A DNA stretch of 64,000 nt from Rhabditoides inermis. Taxonomy: Eukaryota; Nematoda; Chromadorea; Rhabditida; Rhabditidae. Each line of letters begins with the position of its first letter. Within the stretch, counting starts at the first letter, position 1. Positions 13,786-26,205 of this stretch are shown here, piece by piece. The position numbers were made by a program, and so were the translations under genes. Under the pieces are notes generated by a model. The model saw only the letters and a list, made by a program, of their open reading frames with translations, was not told where the DNA came from and searched no databases. The stretch lies in NCBI GenBank assembly GCA_963966185.1, contig CAWZYM010000151.1, positions 1,663,501-1,727,500 on the forward strand. Direction: 5' to 3'.

Positions 13786-16182
13786 TACCTTCTCTTTCAT
13801 CAGATGACACTTGGCGCACGTCTTTGCACAGCTACGCGTCATGAACTCACTGCAAATGGAGTAGCATGAAAGGGGATACTGTACTTTTAATTCTCGGTAC
13901 TGTATACTACTACCGTACCTGTACCCTCTCCGTTCACACATGCTGCGCTTGCAGCCGGCGAGTGTGTCGGTGCAGTTGATCTGCGGAGTGAGAATGCCTA
14001 GAATGAAGGGGCGGGGCTAGAGGGGGCGGAGTCTGGGTTCACTCACAGCACGCGGCGTTGTGGCAGACGTGGCCCTCCGGACACTGGCCGGACACACATT
14101 CTAAAGTAAAATAAAATAATAAAAAACTGTAACTATAAGTAGAAAATGATATTTCAAAGTTTTATGAATTAGAGTAATGTAGAAAGATACGGTATGAGTA
14201 TACCTCCAATAGGTTCTCCGACGGGACAGGTTCCCTCAGGATATTCCGTAGTGGATGAGGGTTCAACAGTGGTGGCCCAGGTGAATCTTCAACAAATATA
14301 ATATTGTGATATAGCATATACGTTTCATGATTGTTCTATTAGATCAACATATCAAATGATTGACAATGGTTGAGTCGTTAGCATTGGAAAACGTCAGATA
14401 GAAAACGAAGGAAGAACGATACTATATTATGAGGGAAGGCTGACGGCTCACCCCTCAGTGGTCGTCTCTTCCATCTCGCTGTCCGTCGTCTCATAGTCCG
14501 GCTCGGCTGTCTCCGGATACGAGATCGTGGTCGTGGAGGTGGTGGGCTGGAAAGGAATAGAATAGTAATTAGTAATACAAATTTTTTCTTGTTCATGTCT
14601 GAGTCTGACAACAATCAGTTGTGTTGTGTGAATCAATGAACCATGTATCAAGAGGGCGTTAGTTCTGTTATTATTTTACTCATCTCTTCTACATTTTCCG
14701 TGAGACACCATGTATACAGTGATTTGACATTTGCATATGCCACTAGAAGCAGTTCAGATTAGTCGCCACCACTTCATTGCATCTCAATCAAACGTGTCGT
14801 CCCCACCGTGAGCCTTCTCTTCTTGGGCCGAGTGGTTGTCGCCCGCTCTGTCGTCGTCGTCTCTTCCGCCGTCGTCGTCGGTTCTTCTGTGGTCGTCGTC
14901 TGAAGAAGATCGATTTGGGGAAAAAAATTGGCTAAAGACAAACAGACAGACACAGAAGACACAGATAGTTGTCATTCATTTCATAAAATATAAATGCTAC
15001 TTTATGAGTTCTTTATGAGTTATTGTTTATCATCAAAATCAAATCAGTTATTTATCATCAAAATCATAGACGCACCTCTTCCTCTTCCTCCACCTCTACC
15101 ACTTCAGTAGTCGTGGTTGTGGGTCGCTGCGTACTGAACGTCGTCGACTTTTTCAGCAGGTTGTACTCCTGCGCATCATATGGTTTTCGCGGGAATTCAA
15201 AATGTCGCTTACCCTCTTCATCTCCTCGATGTCGCTCTCCTCCACTTCCGGTCGCTCCTCCTCCCACTCGCTCACCGCCCACGTTGTCGGCTGGACGATC
15301 GATCAATTATTGATTGGTTATTGATTTTCTTATACCGTGGGTCGTCTGGTGGTAGTTGTAGTCGTTTCTTTCACAATCGGTCGCGATGTCGGAATCATGG
15401 TTGTTTTTACGGGCAGACGGGTGGTTGAGCGTTTTTCCTCTGGCGGGATAGTAGCTTCTGAAGGTTTTTTTTAAAATTATAAACATGATAATTTGATGAA
15501 TACTTCAGAACTCACAGTTACAGTTTAAAAAAAATCAATAAGCTGTTACTCACTGCAGCACTTGTCCTCCTCGCATGTGTGACCATCGGGACACGCGCCG
15601 GACACGCATTCTGAGGGTACGGTAATCATTGGCACCGGTGAATGAAAGAAAAGATACCTCCAATGCTGGCAGATCCATCGAGGCACGTGCCAAAGTCATC
15701 CTCGTCCGTAGCCTCGGTGGTCGTCGACTCCTATATTGATTGATTATCGATTGATCGCCTGGACTCACCTCTTCAGAATGAGTCGATGCCGGTTGGGAGA
15801 CGTTGGCGGTGGCGAACTTGCCTGCAGTTGATACTCAGTTCGTCTACGCAGCGAAATGGTAGAATAGGGAAACTCACAGCAGTAGTTGCTGATGCATTCG
15901 GATCCCGCCGGACACAAACCCACCAGGCATACTGTAAAATAATGTATGGATATGAAAGATGAGTTGCAGCAAGTGGCTGCCGAATACATACGTTTCAGGC
16001 ACATCGTATATCGCTGCACACGAAACGAAAACAATATGTCATCAGAAATCAGTAGAAGTAAAAAGGTTGCCTCTTATAAATGCTAACGACTCACGTCCAA
16101 TCGAAGCTCTTCTCTCGGGGCAAACGTCAAACACTTTCGAAGATACGGTAGACAACAGGAGCAGCAATAGGAAACGCTGCAT
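13425..16182 (-). CDS. Secreted mosaic protein: signal peptide, three EB-type Cys modules, Thr/Glu-rich linkers, two C-terminal ShKT domains
   Basis: Fifteen exons join in phase (minus, 5' to 3'): 16182-16095, 15931-15878, 15821-15769, 15730-15658, 15610-15554, 15457-15336, 15290-15213, 15168-15076, 14899-14807, 14546-14452, 14286-14204, 14100-14047, 13997-13919, 13849-13789, 13559-13425. They give 405 aa. [15 protein letters not shown] is a signal peptide. Three modules share the pattern IGxC-xxGxCPxGxxC-x4-CC ([39 protein letters not shown]), as in nematode EB modules. Linkers are Thr/Glu-rich and mucin-like. Two six-cysteine ShKT domains close the protein (CTDTLAGC...CAKTCAKC and CRDRRADC...CGKSCKLC). 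ShKT domains are common in nematode cuticle, secreted-enzyme and channel-modulating proteins; nothing here indicates a toxin. ATG follows the acceptor atttcag directly. A short sequence at about 16014-15992 with splice-like ends breaks the frame and was left out. Confidence 0.88.
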
Positions 16183-17178
16183 CTGAAATGAAGCATCGAC
16201 AACCGATTTTCACAGTTACAGTAATCCATGAATCCATGATCTCAAATTGTTAGCCAGATTGAAAATAGTAAACGAGAATTCCCAATCAAGTCGAGATCAA
16301 CTATGAGTTACAGTCTGTATTTGGAATAATGGGTAATAGGATAGGGTAATTCTGAAACGTGAGTACACAATCACTTCGCTCTATTTGAACTGCTTGAATA
16401 TGGTAATGAGTTTCGTGAATAGCACCGAGCGGTCAGTAGTAGAGAACAAACAATGCAGATAGTCATAATTCATAGAACAATACAGCTCTGCACAATTAAA
16501 ATTTAAATTTACACAAACGTGAACGGAAAACAATCAATACAATATTACAAATCGAAATCGACTATTCGACATCTCACCTCTCTCTCTCTCCCTTGACCAC
16601 ACTCGAGGGTGTGAGCCCACGAGTAGTGTCCATTTCATTTCATCTCACCCCTCTCGCTCTCTGACGCTCTCCCAATCACACACTCTCTCGGCCTCGTTGA
16701 GAGGGTCCGTCAAGGGTGCTCTAGCCGTGCGCGCTCTCCTCGTTGGTAATGCTATTTCCTCGTTTTCAGCACGATTCGTCCCACAATGCATGAGCGTGTG
16801 TCTTTTTCAGCGATCACGCATAGAAAATGTTGTCGAGAAAAGTCGAGTGCACTTTGCACGCGGTCGAGTTGTGCTGAATGAATCAGCAGTCATTGTCGTG
16901 TTTCATATTGTATTGGAAAAACGGAGAAAACGGGAGAAAGCTTTTCTCATTTTCTGGTGAGATATCCGTAACGTAATGAACAACGAAGCGTGCTCTGCCA
17001 AAGAGTTGTGATAAGTGATTGTAATCAGTGGTGAATGTTGGTCGAATGGTGGTGGCCTCTATGTAGCGGGTGACAATGATGAATTCACGTAATCACTCCA
17101 GACTGCATCACTGATAGGCGCACCTATTCCTATATAGAGGAAGAGTAGAGTTGCCAAGAACAGACATCGCATTTCGAA
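16183..17178. promoter_or_regulatory. Shared upstream region of the divergent EB/ShKT and DUF19 genes
   Basis: About 1 kb separates two outward-facing start codons. The left half is AT-rich. A CT/GC-richer block lies at about 16575-16760. No exon is seen, so it probably carries both promoters. No specific factor site can be named. Confidence 0.55.
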
Positions 17179-17422
17179 ATGCTCCGCGCTCTCAGCTTCC
17201 TTGGTAAGGTTTTTGAAATATCATACAACATACGATATAGTAGTATTTTTAGAGAGGGATGTTTACATACAGTAATGTGTAATGATTAATATTTCATAAT
17301 CAATTACTGTAATCATGCCAGCTTTGCTGGGCGCTGCAGCAGCTGCCTGCTCCGATGAGGACCTTCAGGGAATCCACCGGTGCTATGCTAAGTGGTTCGC
17401 CGGATACCAAGTGAGTGGAAGA

Positions 17423-17464
<42 letters not shown>

Positions 17465-18087
17465 TGGAGGGAGGGAGGGGAAGAGAGAGAGGGAGGGAGG
17501 AGGGGGAAAGGTGAGAGACTCTCCATATAGTTCATAATCGGAGTTAATAATAATAATTTATACGGTTGCATAATAACACGTGAAAAAGAAAAAAAATGAT
17601 ACAACAAAACAAAGTTAAATGGGGAGCAACCGTTTGAACGTAGCAGGGGAAGCCGCCCCCAGGGGAGCAGCAGACGGGGTCGTTGAGGTAAGACATCTAC
17701 TATGATACAGCGAAACAAGAGAGAAGGATTTACAGACTCGCTTGTTCCAAACGCGCTGTCTAATGGATAGCCTAAATCTAGGAAGAACGAGCTTGGGAGC
17801 ACCGAACCTATCAGTCATAAAGAGGAAGAAACTAGATGCGTCAACCTCCACTTTGCTGGGCGCTGCAGCAGCTGCCTGCTCCGATGAGGACCTTTAGGGA
17901 ATCCACCGGTGCTATGTCAAGTGGTTCGCCGGATACCAAGTGAGTAGAAGGGGGGGGAGAGGTGAGAGATTATCTACCTAGTTCATAATCGGAGATGACT
18001 TCCCTGCTTATTGCGACTTCCACGATGATCGCACGACATGGCTGGAGATGAACGGCATCAACGCCCAACCAATCATCTTCAAGTGCG

Positions 18088-18133
<46 letters not shown>

Positions 18134-18315
18134 GACCTTCTCTCTACCTCCCTGTCTTCAGGCTAGACGACGCTCTCGCCGACTGTATGGCGCAGTACCC
18201 GTGTAAGAGCAAGTCCGTGTATGCGAGCTGCGGACAGAACGCCTCTGATTCGCACGCATACTGGATCGACCTCGCTGTCACCACCTTCCAGTGCAAGGTC
18301 GCATATAACTGTGAG

Positions 18316-18359
<44 letters not shown>

Positions 18360-18515
18360 GAGAGGAAGAGAGAGTAATGAGATGAGCCTGTTTGAGTGAT
18401 GATGAAGGAGTTCTACTGTATGGAGGCGTGCCGGAACAACAACCAGCCTGCACTGACCAAGTGTGAGACGGACGTGGGCAAGTATCTGGCGAACGGAGGA
18501 GACAAGTGCACGTAA

Positions 18516-18606
<91 letters not shown>

Positions 18607-18760
18607 GATAGAGGGGGGGGGGAGAGAAGGGATCATCCCTTTCAGTGGCTACAACACTCTGATGTCGTGCCAGTCGGCTGTGTATGCTGGATGTTGTGAC
18701 AAGGGAGCCGCTCAGATCATGTGTGGAACGAACAGGGCGGCAATCGTCGTCAGTGAGTTC

Positions 18761-18841
<81 letters not shown>

Positions 18842-18958
18842 GCTCACCCCTCTTTTTCAGCCGATCCTTCTCCCCAATGCGATGCCGCTGGGAAGCTTAA
18901 CGAGTGTACATACTCTCCCTACAAACTCTTCGACAGTTTCACTCGTAGAAGCAGATAA
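17179..18958 (+). CDS. Secreted DUF19 (T20D4.11-like domain) protein
   Basis: Seven exons join in phase: 17179-17203, 17322-17410, 17982-18082, 18162-18297, 18408-18511, 18646-18752 and 18861-18958 (TAA). They give 219 aa. MLRALSFLALLGAAAAA is a signal peptide and the mature protein starts CSDEDLQGIHRCYAKW. Spaced cysteines follow (AYCDFHDD, LADCMAQYPC, EFYCMEACR, MSCQSAVYAGCC, PQCDAAGKLNEC), the layout of the nematode-specific DUF19 family. Family members are secreted proteins of about 200 aa, mostly of unknown biochemical role. Introns 3-6 are filled with CT or GA tracts. The exon 5 acceptor (gatgaag at 18407) lacks a pyrimidine tract and is the weakest join. A broken copy of exon 2 lies in intron 2. 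Confidence 0.85.
17851..17939 (+). pseudogene. Dead duplicate of DUF19 exon 2 inside intron 2
   Basis: This 89-bp segment is nearly identical to exon 2 (17322-17410), including the start of the following intron (gtgagt...ttcataatcggag). The copy reads tcca instead of an AG acceptor at its 5' edge. It also carries TAG at 17895-17897 where exon 2 has CAG, so it can be neither spliced in nor translated. Confidence 0.85.
18519..18845. repeat. (GA)n and (CT)n tracts in DUF19 introns 5 and 6
   Basis: (GA)n at about 18519-18620 follows a donor, and (CT)n at about 18764-18842 precedes an acceptor. Similar tracts sit at 17411-17510, 18089-18134 and 18312-18375 in the same gene. Confidence 0.9.
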
Positions 18959-19178
18959 TATCACATCATTCAAAGAGATCTAATTATTGTATAAACGCCT
19001 CGGTGTTCTTTCCTTGCTTCAGAAGATGTACAATATAGCGATACTAGAATGTATTCCTTATGTAGAATGAACAGCGGTTTAGACGAATCACTTATTTTCG
19101 AACATCATCTCTGCAAAAAGTCGGCTATATTTTCATTTCTTCAAAAACTAATCGAACAACACGATTTTGAAGTTTCAA

Positions 19179-19184
19179 TTTATT
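19179..19184 (-). terminator. Poly(A) signal of the Tra2-like gene
   Basis: AATAAA on the minus strand lies 214 nt beyond the stop at 19398. The 440 bp between this gene's stop and the convergent DUF19 stop holds only 3' UTR sequence as far as I can see. Confidence 0.4.
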
Positions 19185-19397
19185 AAAGAAAGCGGCACAC
19201 TTACATAATACAAACACACTCGATTACAAAAAAGACACTGCGAAGAAAGGAGCGAAACTATGCGACTATAAAGTAAAACATGGCTACTACACGTATGTGA
19301 ACGGGGGGATACAAAATAATAAACCGAAGTAAAAACTTAGGCGGAAGCGCTTATGGTACATGACAAGTGAGGGGCGGAGCTTGTGGGGGCGGGGCGA

Positions 19398-21321
19398 TCA
19401 CCGCCGGTTGTCGGGTCCGTAGGAGATGGGGCTGCGGCTGCGCCTGGGGCTCGGACTGCGGGGAGAGCGGGAGCGGGATGCGCGACGGTGTTTGTCGTAG
19501 TCCCTGTGAACAACACGTAAACAAACAAGTAAACAAACAAGTAAACAACTCACTTGACGAGGGTGGTGTATCCGGGTGCCTTGGTGGTGACAGAGAAGTC
19601 TACGCGCACAGTCATGTTGTCTATGGTCGCGTCGCGCATCGCGTTCTTCGCCTATAGAAAAGTGGGTAAACAAACAAGTAAACAAACACGTAAACAAACA
19701 AACAACACACCTCGACCGCGTCGCGCACGTCGTCAAAGTAGATGAAGCCAAAGCCGCGGCTGCGGTTCGACTCACGATCACGCACAATGTTCACCTAAAC
19801 CAGAGCAGGGTTAGTCACGCTTCTATAAGCCACGTCCATCGTGATTCTCATGCAAACCATAAAAACCCGAAATATAGACGGCAAAAACGATGACATCTAC
19901 CACTTAGTCCCGCCCACTCCAGTACCGCCCCCGCACTCACCCGCTGCACCTTGCCGAACTCGGTGAATATGTTCTGCAGGTCGTTCTCGGTGGTGTGGAC
20001 GCTCATGCCGAATATGCCGAGGCAGTTGCAGGGCCGCGCCTTCTCGCGCCCGTCCGCGAACGGACGCCGGCCGAAGCCAGAGTGCGGCTGGTGAGACGAG
20101 TGACGCGTCTGGTAGTGCCTGCAATACACACCACTCATTCACATGTATCAATCATCAAGTACAGCACACAGCAAGCCGAACCCGACCCAAGCAAGCACAT
20201 GAAAGCAGATATCGAATGATGCCGATCGATGCTACACACGCCACACTCGCGTACCCTCTCGGGGCGCCTCGCGTATACTGTCTCGGGGCGGTAGGGGGCG
20301 GGAAGAAAGTGGGCGGCGCCGAGTTGAAGTCATAGTACGATTGCTCATACTGACGAGGCGGCGGCGCAGGGCTAGGATGTTGCCATTAGGTATACGGTAT
20401 GCGGGTGGGGTTACGGTAGTTAGGGGAGGAGCACACACGCCACGCAGCTTTACCTCGCATCTTGCTTTCATATTGCTAGCTTCACCCCTTGCATACTTGC
20501 GGCCGGAACCTTGACCCTCTGCTGCCTTTGTCATTCATTCGCATTCATGGCCCACGCGGGTTCGCTTTGCCTTCGCGGACTCGATTCCACCAGCCGATAT
20601 GACGATACGCTTGTGTATGTGTGAGTGTGTTCGCACATCGATCTCTGATCGAGATACGTTTCACAGAGGTCATTGGCCATGACCGCGGGGCGCCTTAGAA
20701 ACACCGGACCCGTGCGAGCTCACCGGGCCGAGTGGTAGCTGCGGTGGCGGGGAGAGTGCGACCGCGACCGGGAGCGGGAACGCGACGGAGAACTGAAAAA
20801 GGACAACAATGAACAACCCAAGTACACACAAACAAACTACAAACTACCAAGTACAACGGAATAAACAACACTTACCGACGCGACTTGTGGCTGCGGCGCG
20901 ACGAGTGATGACGGGGCGGACTGCGGGTGCGCGAACGCGAGCGCGAATCGTCGCGGGGCGTGCGCGACTTGGAGCGGGTGCGAGTGCGCGATCGGGATCG
21001 GGTGCGTTCGCGCGACGAGCGCGAAAGCTCCCTGTCTGCTTCCTAGAACGGTTATCGATTAGCCGCGGCCGGAAGGGCGGGGCGATGGGTGCGCACAGAG
21101 GGCACACACTTGCACTTTACCAGCCTGCGATCGATCCGCGCCTCGATCGATATCCACTATTCACGTTGCTCACTCTTGATATTCACGTTCTTAGCCGCTA
21201 CGTTTTGCGAAAACACACTCGATACATTCTCATTACACGTACGACACGTCTCTGTTTCTTGCTAGAATGGTGAGCCTAGATAGGGGGAAACGTAACGGGA
21301 GCGTACCTTGTTGTCGGACAT
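19398..21321 (-). CDS. rsp-8: Transformer-2-like SR protein (RS-RRM-RS splicing regulator)
   Basis: Eight exons (minus): 21321-21307, 21042-20876, 20792-20724, 20371-20255, 20118-19941, 19794-19711, 19651-19554 and 19503-19398 (TGA). They join in phase to 277 aa. The N-terminus is an Arg/Ser domain (RSRSRTRTRSKSRT). A Pro/Tyr-rich linker follows (PRQYEQSYYDF), then one RRM at about residues 150-228 with RNP2 CLGIFG and RNP1 RGFGFIYF. A second RS tail ends in SRSPISYGPDNRR. RS-RRM-RS is the hallmark of Tra2, which binds purine-rich exonic enhancers in the nucleus; C. elegans RSP-8 is the Tra2-type member, and the symbol is by family only. The first coding exon encodes only MSDNK. The sites around the large introns are usable but not all strong, so alternative isoforms are likely. 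Confidence 0.9.
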
Positions 21322-22264
21322 GGCTTGGGCGGCTTGTAGCAACTGCAGCAGCACGTGCGAGTGCGAGAGCAGAAATGACTGCGCCTCTGCAATCGATCCC
21401 CGATCACTCGGCCGCTCTCGTATGCTAATGTGAAGCGCGGCCACTCGCCGGATATGCTAATAGGCGCGCGTCTCACAGGCGACACGCGCGCTGTCACCGA
21501 ACAGAGAAGACTTCTTGTATTGAGAGTGTTGCACTGTTCTTCCGTAGCATAGAAGGAAGTTGTTCGTGTGGTGTGATTACTAATAATTGAGTAATTGACT
21601 GTGTTTCGTATGAAAGGAAATAGTTCACTTGATGATTAATAATTGAATAAGTCGCGGCGTGTAGGTTTCATTTCACCTTTGAACTCTTTAAGTTATTGCG
21701 CTGCGTGGTTTTGGAAGGATTAATGAAAAAGAGAAGGTTTATGTTGGCTAGGCTGTCCTTTCTAGAAGTCTTACACAAGGAGGCTAGTTGGAGTGTTGCA
21801 CCATAGTTGAATAAAATTGTAAGTCTGACTGAGTACGTTTCGTTAGTAAAGTACATGGTATGATATCATAAGTGTACAAGAGTTGTATATGTGGTAAATG
21901 CCTTGTATATATGACAAACTATACAAGCAGATCACACTCTGTAATGTTATGTTCGTATTCGGTTTCAAATATTGAGAGAATGATCTTGTATGAAGTTTTG
22001 CAATCAGAGGATTCAAAGGGGCTTCATCCCGAAAACATTGCAAAACATTCGATGTTGTATCAATTCGATTTTTAACATATTTCGATCAATTTCTAAACAA
22101 GTAATCAATTGATAAATGATACCTGCAGAGGGCATTGGGGCAACCTCGGAAGTTCGCGATGGCATATTGTTGTGTATTACTGCGATAGCGAAAAGAGTGT
22201 CGGTCAGTTGACTGAACACTCTGCAGGGAGTTGCGCCGTAGCGGCAGAGCCCTCCCCCTCTCCT

Positions 22265-22307
<43 letters not shown>

Positions 22308-23662
22308 CTTTCTCCTACCTGACCGCCTACTCTCTGTGTCTCTCACTTTCACCCGCTCTCTCGCCGTGTCTCTCCGCTCACCGCCCCGGGGCGAGTAATG
22401 TTTTACATGTGAATCGCGAGTAGTTGTGTATTCGGGTCAGCTATATCCCCGGGATTCGTGATATAGGGATAAAGACTGGGTGGAAAGAGAAAAGGATACT
22501 AGTGAGATTAGCATGTCATAACAGGAAACGAGCGAGAGCGAAGGGTTTCATAGGTAATTGCGGATAGACAGATGCGTTTTGGAAGTTTTCCTTATATAAC
22601 AAAACAACATCGAGCGACGAAGAATTTTCATATAGTGTGGTATCCAGGGGCGTATTCCAAAAACCGTTGGAATGACAAAAAGAATGACGAGAGCATCCAA
22701 GGGATACGAGAGAGAGGACGTGGCGATTTATAGTTTCCCGATACGATATTGCCACACAAACGTCTAGATATATGTAGAGAAGAATGGCCGAATTCAACAC
22801 AATCCACAAATGAGCGTTTCCGTCGCTCCTTTCGCTTTCCTTTTGCGTTGGCGGCTGACTCAAAGCTGATTCAACCCGCCGCGGCCAAAATATCCACATG
22901 TAACATTAACATTAAACATTCATATTGAAATTGAACAGTAATACATGTGAAAGAATTATGAAGCCGTACAGTATTCATGAGAGCGGCGTGTCGTCGTAAA
23001 CTGCATTGTACATTATTCTCATCCCCTTCTCGATCAAAACTGGCGAATCGATCCGCGTCAAAAAATGCAGAAACGTGCGAAAAAGCGTACAGTTGTCCTC
23101 GATAGGGGCTAATAAAAGAGCACCGCCGGAGAGTGCCCCCTGTTTCCCTTTATTAGCCACACTTTTCTGTTCTACAGGCTATGTAAACAATTGTTTGTCA
23201 TGGGTTTTTCTCGATTATGGGAACACTATACACCTGTGACGGACGAAAACTTTGGTGGTTGGGTTTACGGGTGGTTCTAACGAGTGAGAGGGCTCTCAAT
23301 TTACGAATCTCTCTCTCTCTATACCTCCCTCTTTCCTTCTCTCTTTCTCTATCCAGGAACTCGGAACATTTTCAACCGCATTCTCTCTCCCTCTCTCCCT
23401 CTCCTGTCTCTCCTCTCTCGCACATCGTAATTTCGATCCCGGCAGCAATGAGAGAAAAAGCCAGAGTGAGGGAGAAAAACGACTCGCACATCACCTCTGG
23501 CTCTCCCGCGAAAGTGCAGTAATGTTCAGAGGTCACAAAAAGCCGCCACCGCATCCGCCAGATTTCATAAATCCACCCCCTCCTCGAAATCTTCATTGAA
23601 ATCAAAACAACTGATAAGTGGGTGGGAATGTGTAGGTGGGCGTGGCTTGAGTGGGCGTGGTC
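21322..23662. other. Intergenic region, no gene seen
   Basis: About 2.3 kb upstream of the Tra2-like gene and downstream of the MSP-domain gene. It contains (CT)n at 22270-22305 and scattered short open frames without splice-compatible neighbours or recognisable motifs. Minus-strand AATAAA at 23154-23149 is a possible poly(A) signal for the MSP-domain gene. Confidence 0.5.
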
Positions 23663-24921
23663 TCAGAGCACGGAGAGGTTGATCTGCAGCTTCTGCTTGT
23701 TCTTCATCTGCACATTGGGCGCGAGGCTGGCTCCCACAGATTCGCCCACGTGAATCACAATCTTGTCGGGACGAGGCGCCGCGCCCGCCTGAATCAGGGT
23801 TACATGTGACGGTGGGATACTGTAGTTTGTAAAACTGTGTTACTGTAGCTGCAGTGGTACTGTAGTTCATAACTGGATTACGGTAAATCCAGCAGTGATT
23901 ACTGTATATCGTACCGTGCGAGTGACACTGACGACCGCCTCTTCATTCGGTTCCACAAAAGCGGCGGCCGGTTCGATACGGTAGTCCTTGCCGTTCGAGC
24001 ACATCACCTATACGGTAGTCGGTATACTGTAGATTGCGGTACTACACGGTACCTTCATGGCTGCCTTCTTGCCCGTGTGGTTCTTCACCTTGAACGTCTG
24101 CGCCCCACCGGTGGCCGGGAACTGAAAGGGGCGGGGCTAGAGTGGGCGGATCCCGCGCACCCACCTCCATGCGCTGCGTCGACGCGCTGAACTCGACCTT
24201 CTCGTTCGACTGGCGCTGCGTGTGATCTGAGCAATTATTGATTTACTGATTTATCGATCAATTATCGATCGTCGCACCGGAGAGCGAGTTGTCGATGGGA
24301 GCGACGGGCGACGGGATCATGACCAGCGCCGGCTAGAATGCACAGTCAACCCACACTCATAGGTATACATACAGGCGATACCTGAATCTTGGTGTCTGGC
24401 GACTTGTGCTTGTCCGATTTGGCGGCCGGGGAGCGACGCGAACTCTGCGTTTGTTCAGCCTTCTCCTGAAAGTATTTAAATGGTAGGAAAAGTTAAAAAT
24501 ATCACGGTATGACATGCAAAAGTATACGTACCTTGGATCTGAGGGGAGGAGCCGGGGCACCGCCATTCACCTGCGACAGCTGAGTGTCCTGCAGCACGCT
24601 GCGCTTCTGGAATGTGCGGTTATGGTAGCGGTACTTACTGTATCCGGAACAGACTACTGTATCTTCACTACCGTATACCTCGTCGTTGAGTCTGGACTGG
24701 TCGTCCTTGGTCTTGTCGACCTCCACCTTGTCCATCTTCTCAGGCTGCTCCTCCGTCGGGCGCTGGTTCGCCTCCTCGCGAGTCTCACGCGTCTCCTCCT
24801 GGCAATCGATAATCAATCGATAAACAATCGATCGATACCCGGACTGTCTCCTTGGGCATGTCTTTGACTTCATCACGACGCTCATCCTCCTTCTTCGTGT
24901 CCCTAGAGAGATGGAGGGTAC

Positions 24922-24952
<31 letters not shown>

Positions 24953-25106
24953 AAAGAGAGAGAGAGAGGGAGAGAGAGGGAGGGAGGGAGAGGGTCCGCA
25001 CCTCTTTGGCATGAGCGTGTCGTTCTTGCCCTCCTCCTGTTCCTTACTCGGCTTCTCCGTCGACCGCTTCTTGCTTCCAGCACGGTACCGGCCTGCCGCC
25101 TAGATA

Positions 25107-25159
<53 letters not shown>

Positions 25160-25915
25160 CCTCTCTTTCCCTCTATCCCTCTCTCTCCCCCTCTCTTCTC
25201 TCTCCACCTTGATCAGAGTCTTCTTGTTGATCATTGACGCTCGTTTGTTGGGCGTGCGCTGCAGATATCGATTGATTATCGATTGATCTTCTCGCTTTCC
25301 CACCTCCTCCTGTGTGATCTGATCGAAGAGAAGGTCGACCGGCGGCGGTTCCGCCCTTTCTTTCGTCGTCTCCTTCTTGCGCAAATTCACCGCCTGAATC
25401 AGGGCAGGGTTACTGTAACCACGACTACGGTAGATTCGATATTGAGTACTGTAATCAACAGTTTACCCACATCGCCCTGGGCGTTCCTCTTCTGGTTGTA
25501 GATCTCCTGTCGAATCTCGTGTTCCATGTGCCACTGCACGACCGGTAGCGAGTCCTCCATGTTCTAGGGATACGGTATGTTGAAATAGGATACGGTAGGT
25601 TGAATTATGAGTACTGTACCTTGAGGTGGCGCTTCATCTTGGTGTTCTTGCAGTAGGCGAGGAAAAATGGGATGAAGACAACAGTCACGAAAGTGCAGAT
25701 CATAGACACTGCAAGAGTCTCCTCTCTCTCTCTCTCTCTCCCCCGGTTGAAATAGAGGTTGAAATAGGGATACCGACTATATAGGGATACTAGAAAGGAG
25801 ACATGTTTCTCAATCTCTCTGGCTTCCCCAATCGCTCTCACTACTCACTGAGAACGATAGAAAGGTAGATGTTGTTCTCTTCTCGTGGCAGATTCACCGC
25901 ATGATAGAAATCCAT
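23663..25915 (-). CDS. Single-pass membrane protein with C-terminal MSP (major sperm protein/VAP-type) domain
   Basis: Fifteen exons (minus): 25915-25849, 25708-25620, 25563-25471, 25393-25304, 25258-25208, 25099-25002, 24902-24839, 24798-24679, 24606-24532, 24465-24382, 24332-24278, 24226-24165, 24121-24053, 24007-23915 and 23788-23663 (TGA). They join in phase to 411 aa. A hydrophobic segment at about 17-41 (CTFVTVVFIPFFLAYC) is a signal anchor or TM helix. Residues 45-290 are highly charged, Lys/Glu-rich and probably disordered. The last 115 residues match an MSP immunoglobulin-like fold: KVEFSASTQRMEFPATGG, then QTFKVKNHTGKKAAMKVMCS, YRIEPAAAFVEPNEEAVVSV, and a basic C-terminal strand ending QLINLSVL-like (LQINLSVL). 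VAP proteins carry the MSP domain N-terminal and the TM C-terminal; here the order is reversed. MSP domains commonly bind FFAT-type peptides, so a membrane tether is conceivable (inference). Confidence 0.85.
25108..25206. repeat. (CT)n tract in an MSP-gene intron
   Basis: The minus-strand reading is (GA)n directly after the donor gtggag. Together with the tract at 24918-24990 it shows the same donor-proximal GA pattern as other introns. Confidence 0.9.
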
Positions 25916-26205
25916 TGTGGACCGAATAACGATTCAACTATCAACCGCACGACAACGAAGAGAAAAGCGAAATGACGAGAGAAAAAGGACACGCGTCGGG
26001 AAAACGCTCATTTATCGAAAATCACACTAATTTATATTCTTCAAAGAATCATTACTCAAGAACAAGAAAAAAGTACATTGTACGAGTGTGGCACTTTGTC
26101 ATCAAAAACGAATTGTCATCAAAAAATGAAAACGTGAGATCTGTGGGAACTAACACCTGGATGGAATTTCGACTGGACACTCAATCAATCAGTATCGATC
26201 GATAC

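Noticed and set aside
15992..16014. A 22-nt exon (RYTMCLK) between EB/ShKT exons 1 and 2
   Set aside because: It has splice-like ends but breaks the frame. Direct joining of 16095 to 15931 gives the expected IG-L-C module spacing.
22086..22423. Ser-Leu-rich and Arg-Glu-rich open frames
   Set aside because: They lie over (CT)n with no splice-compatible neighbours.
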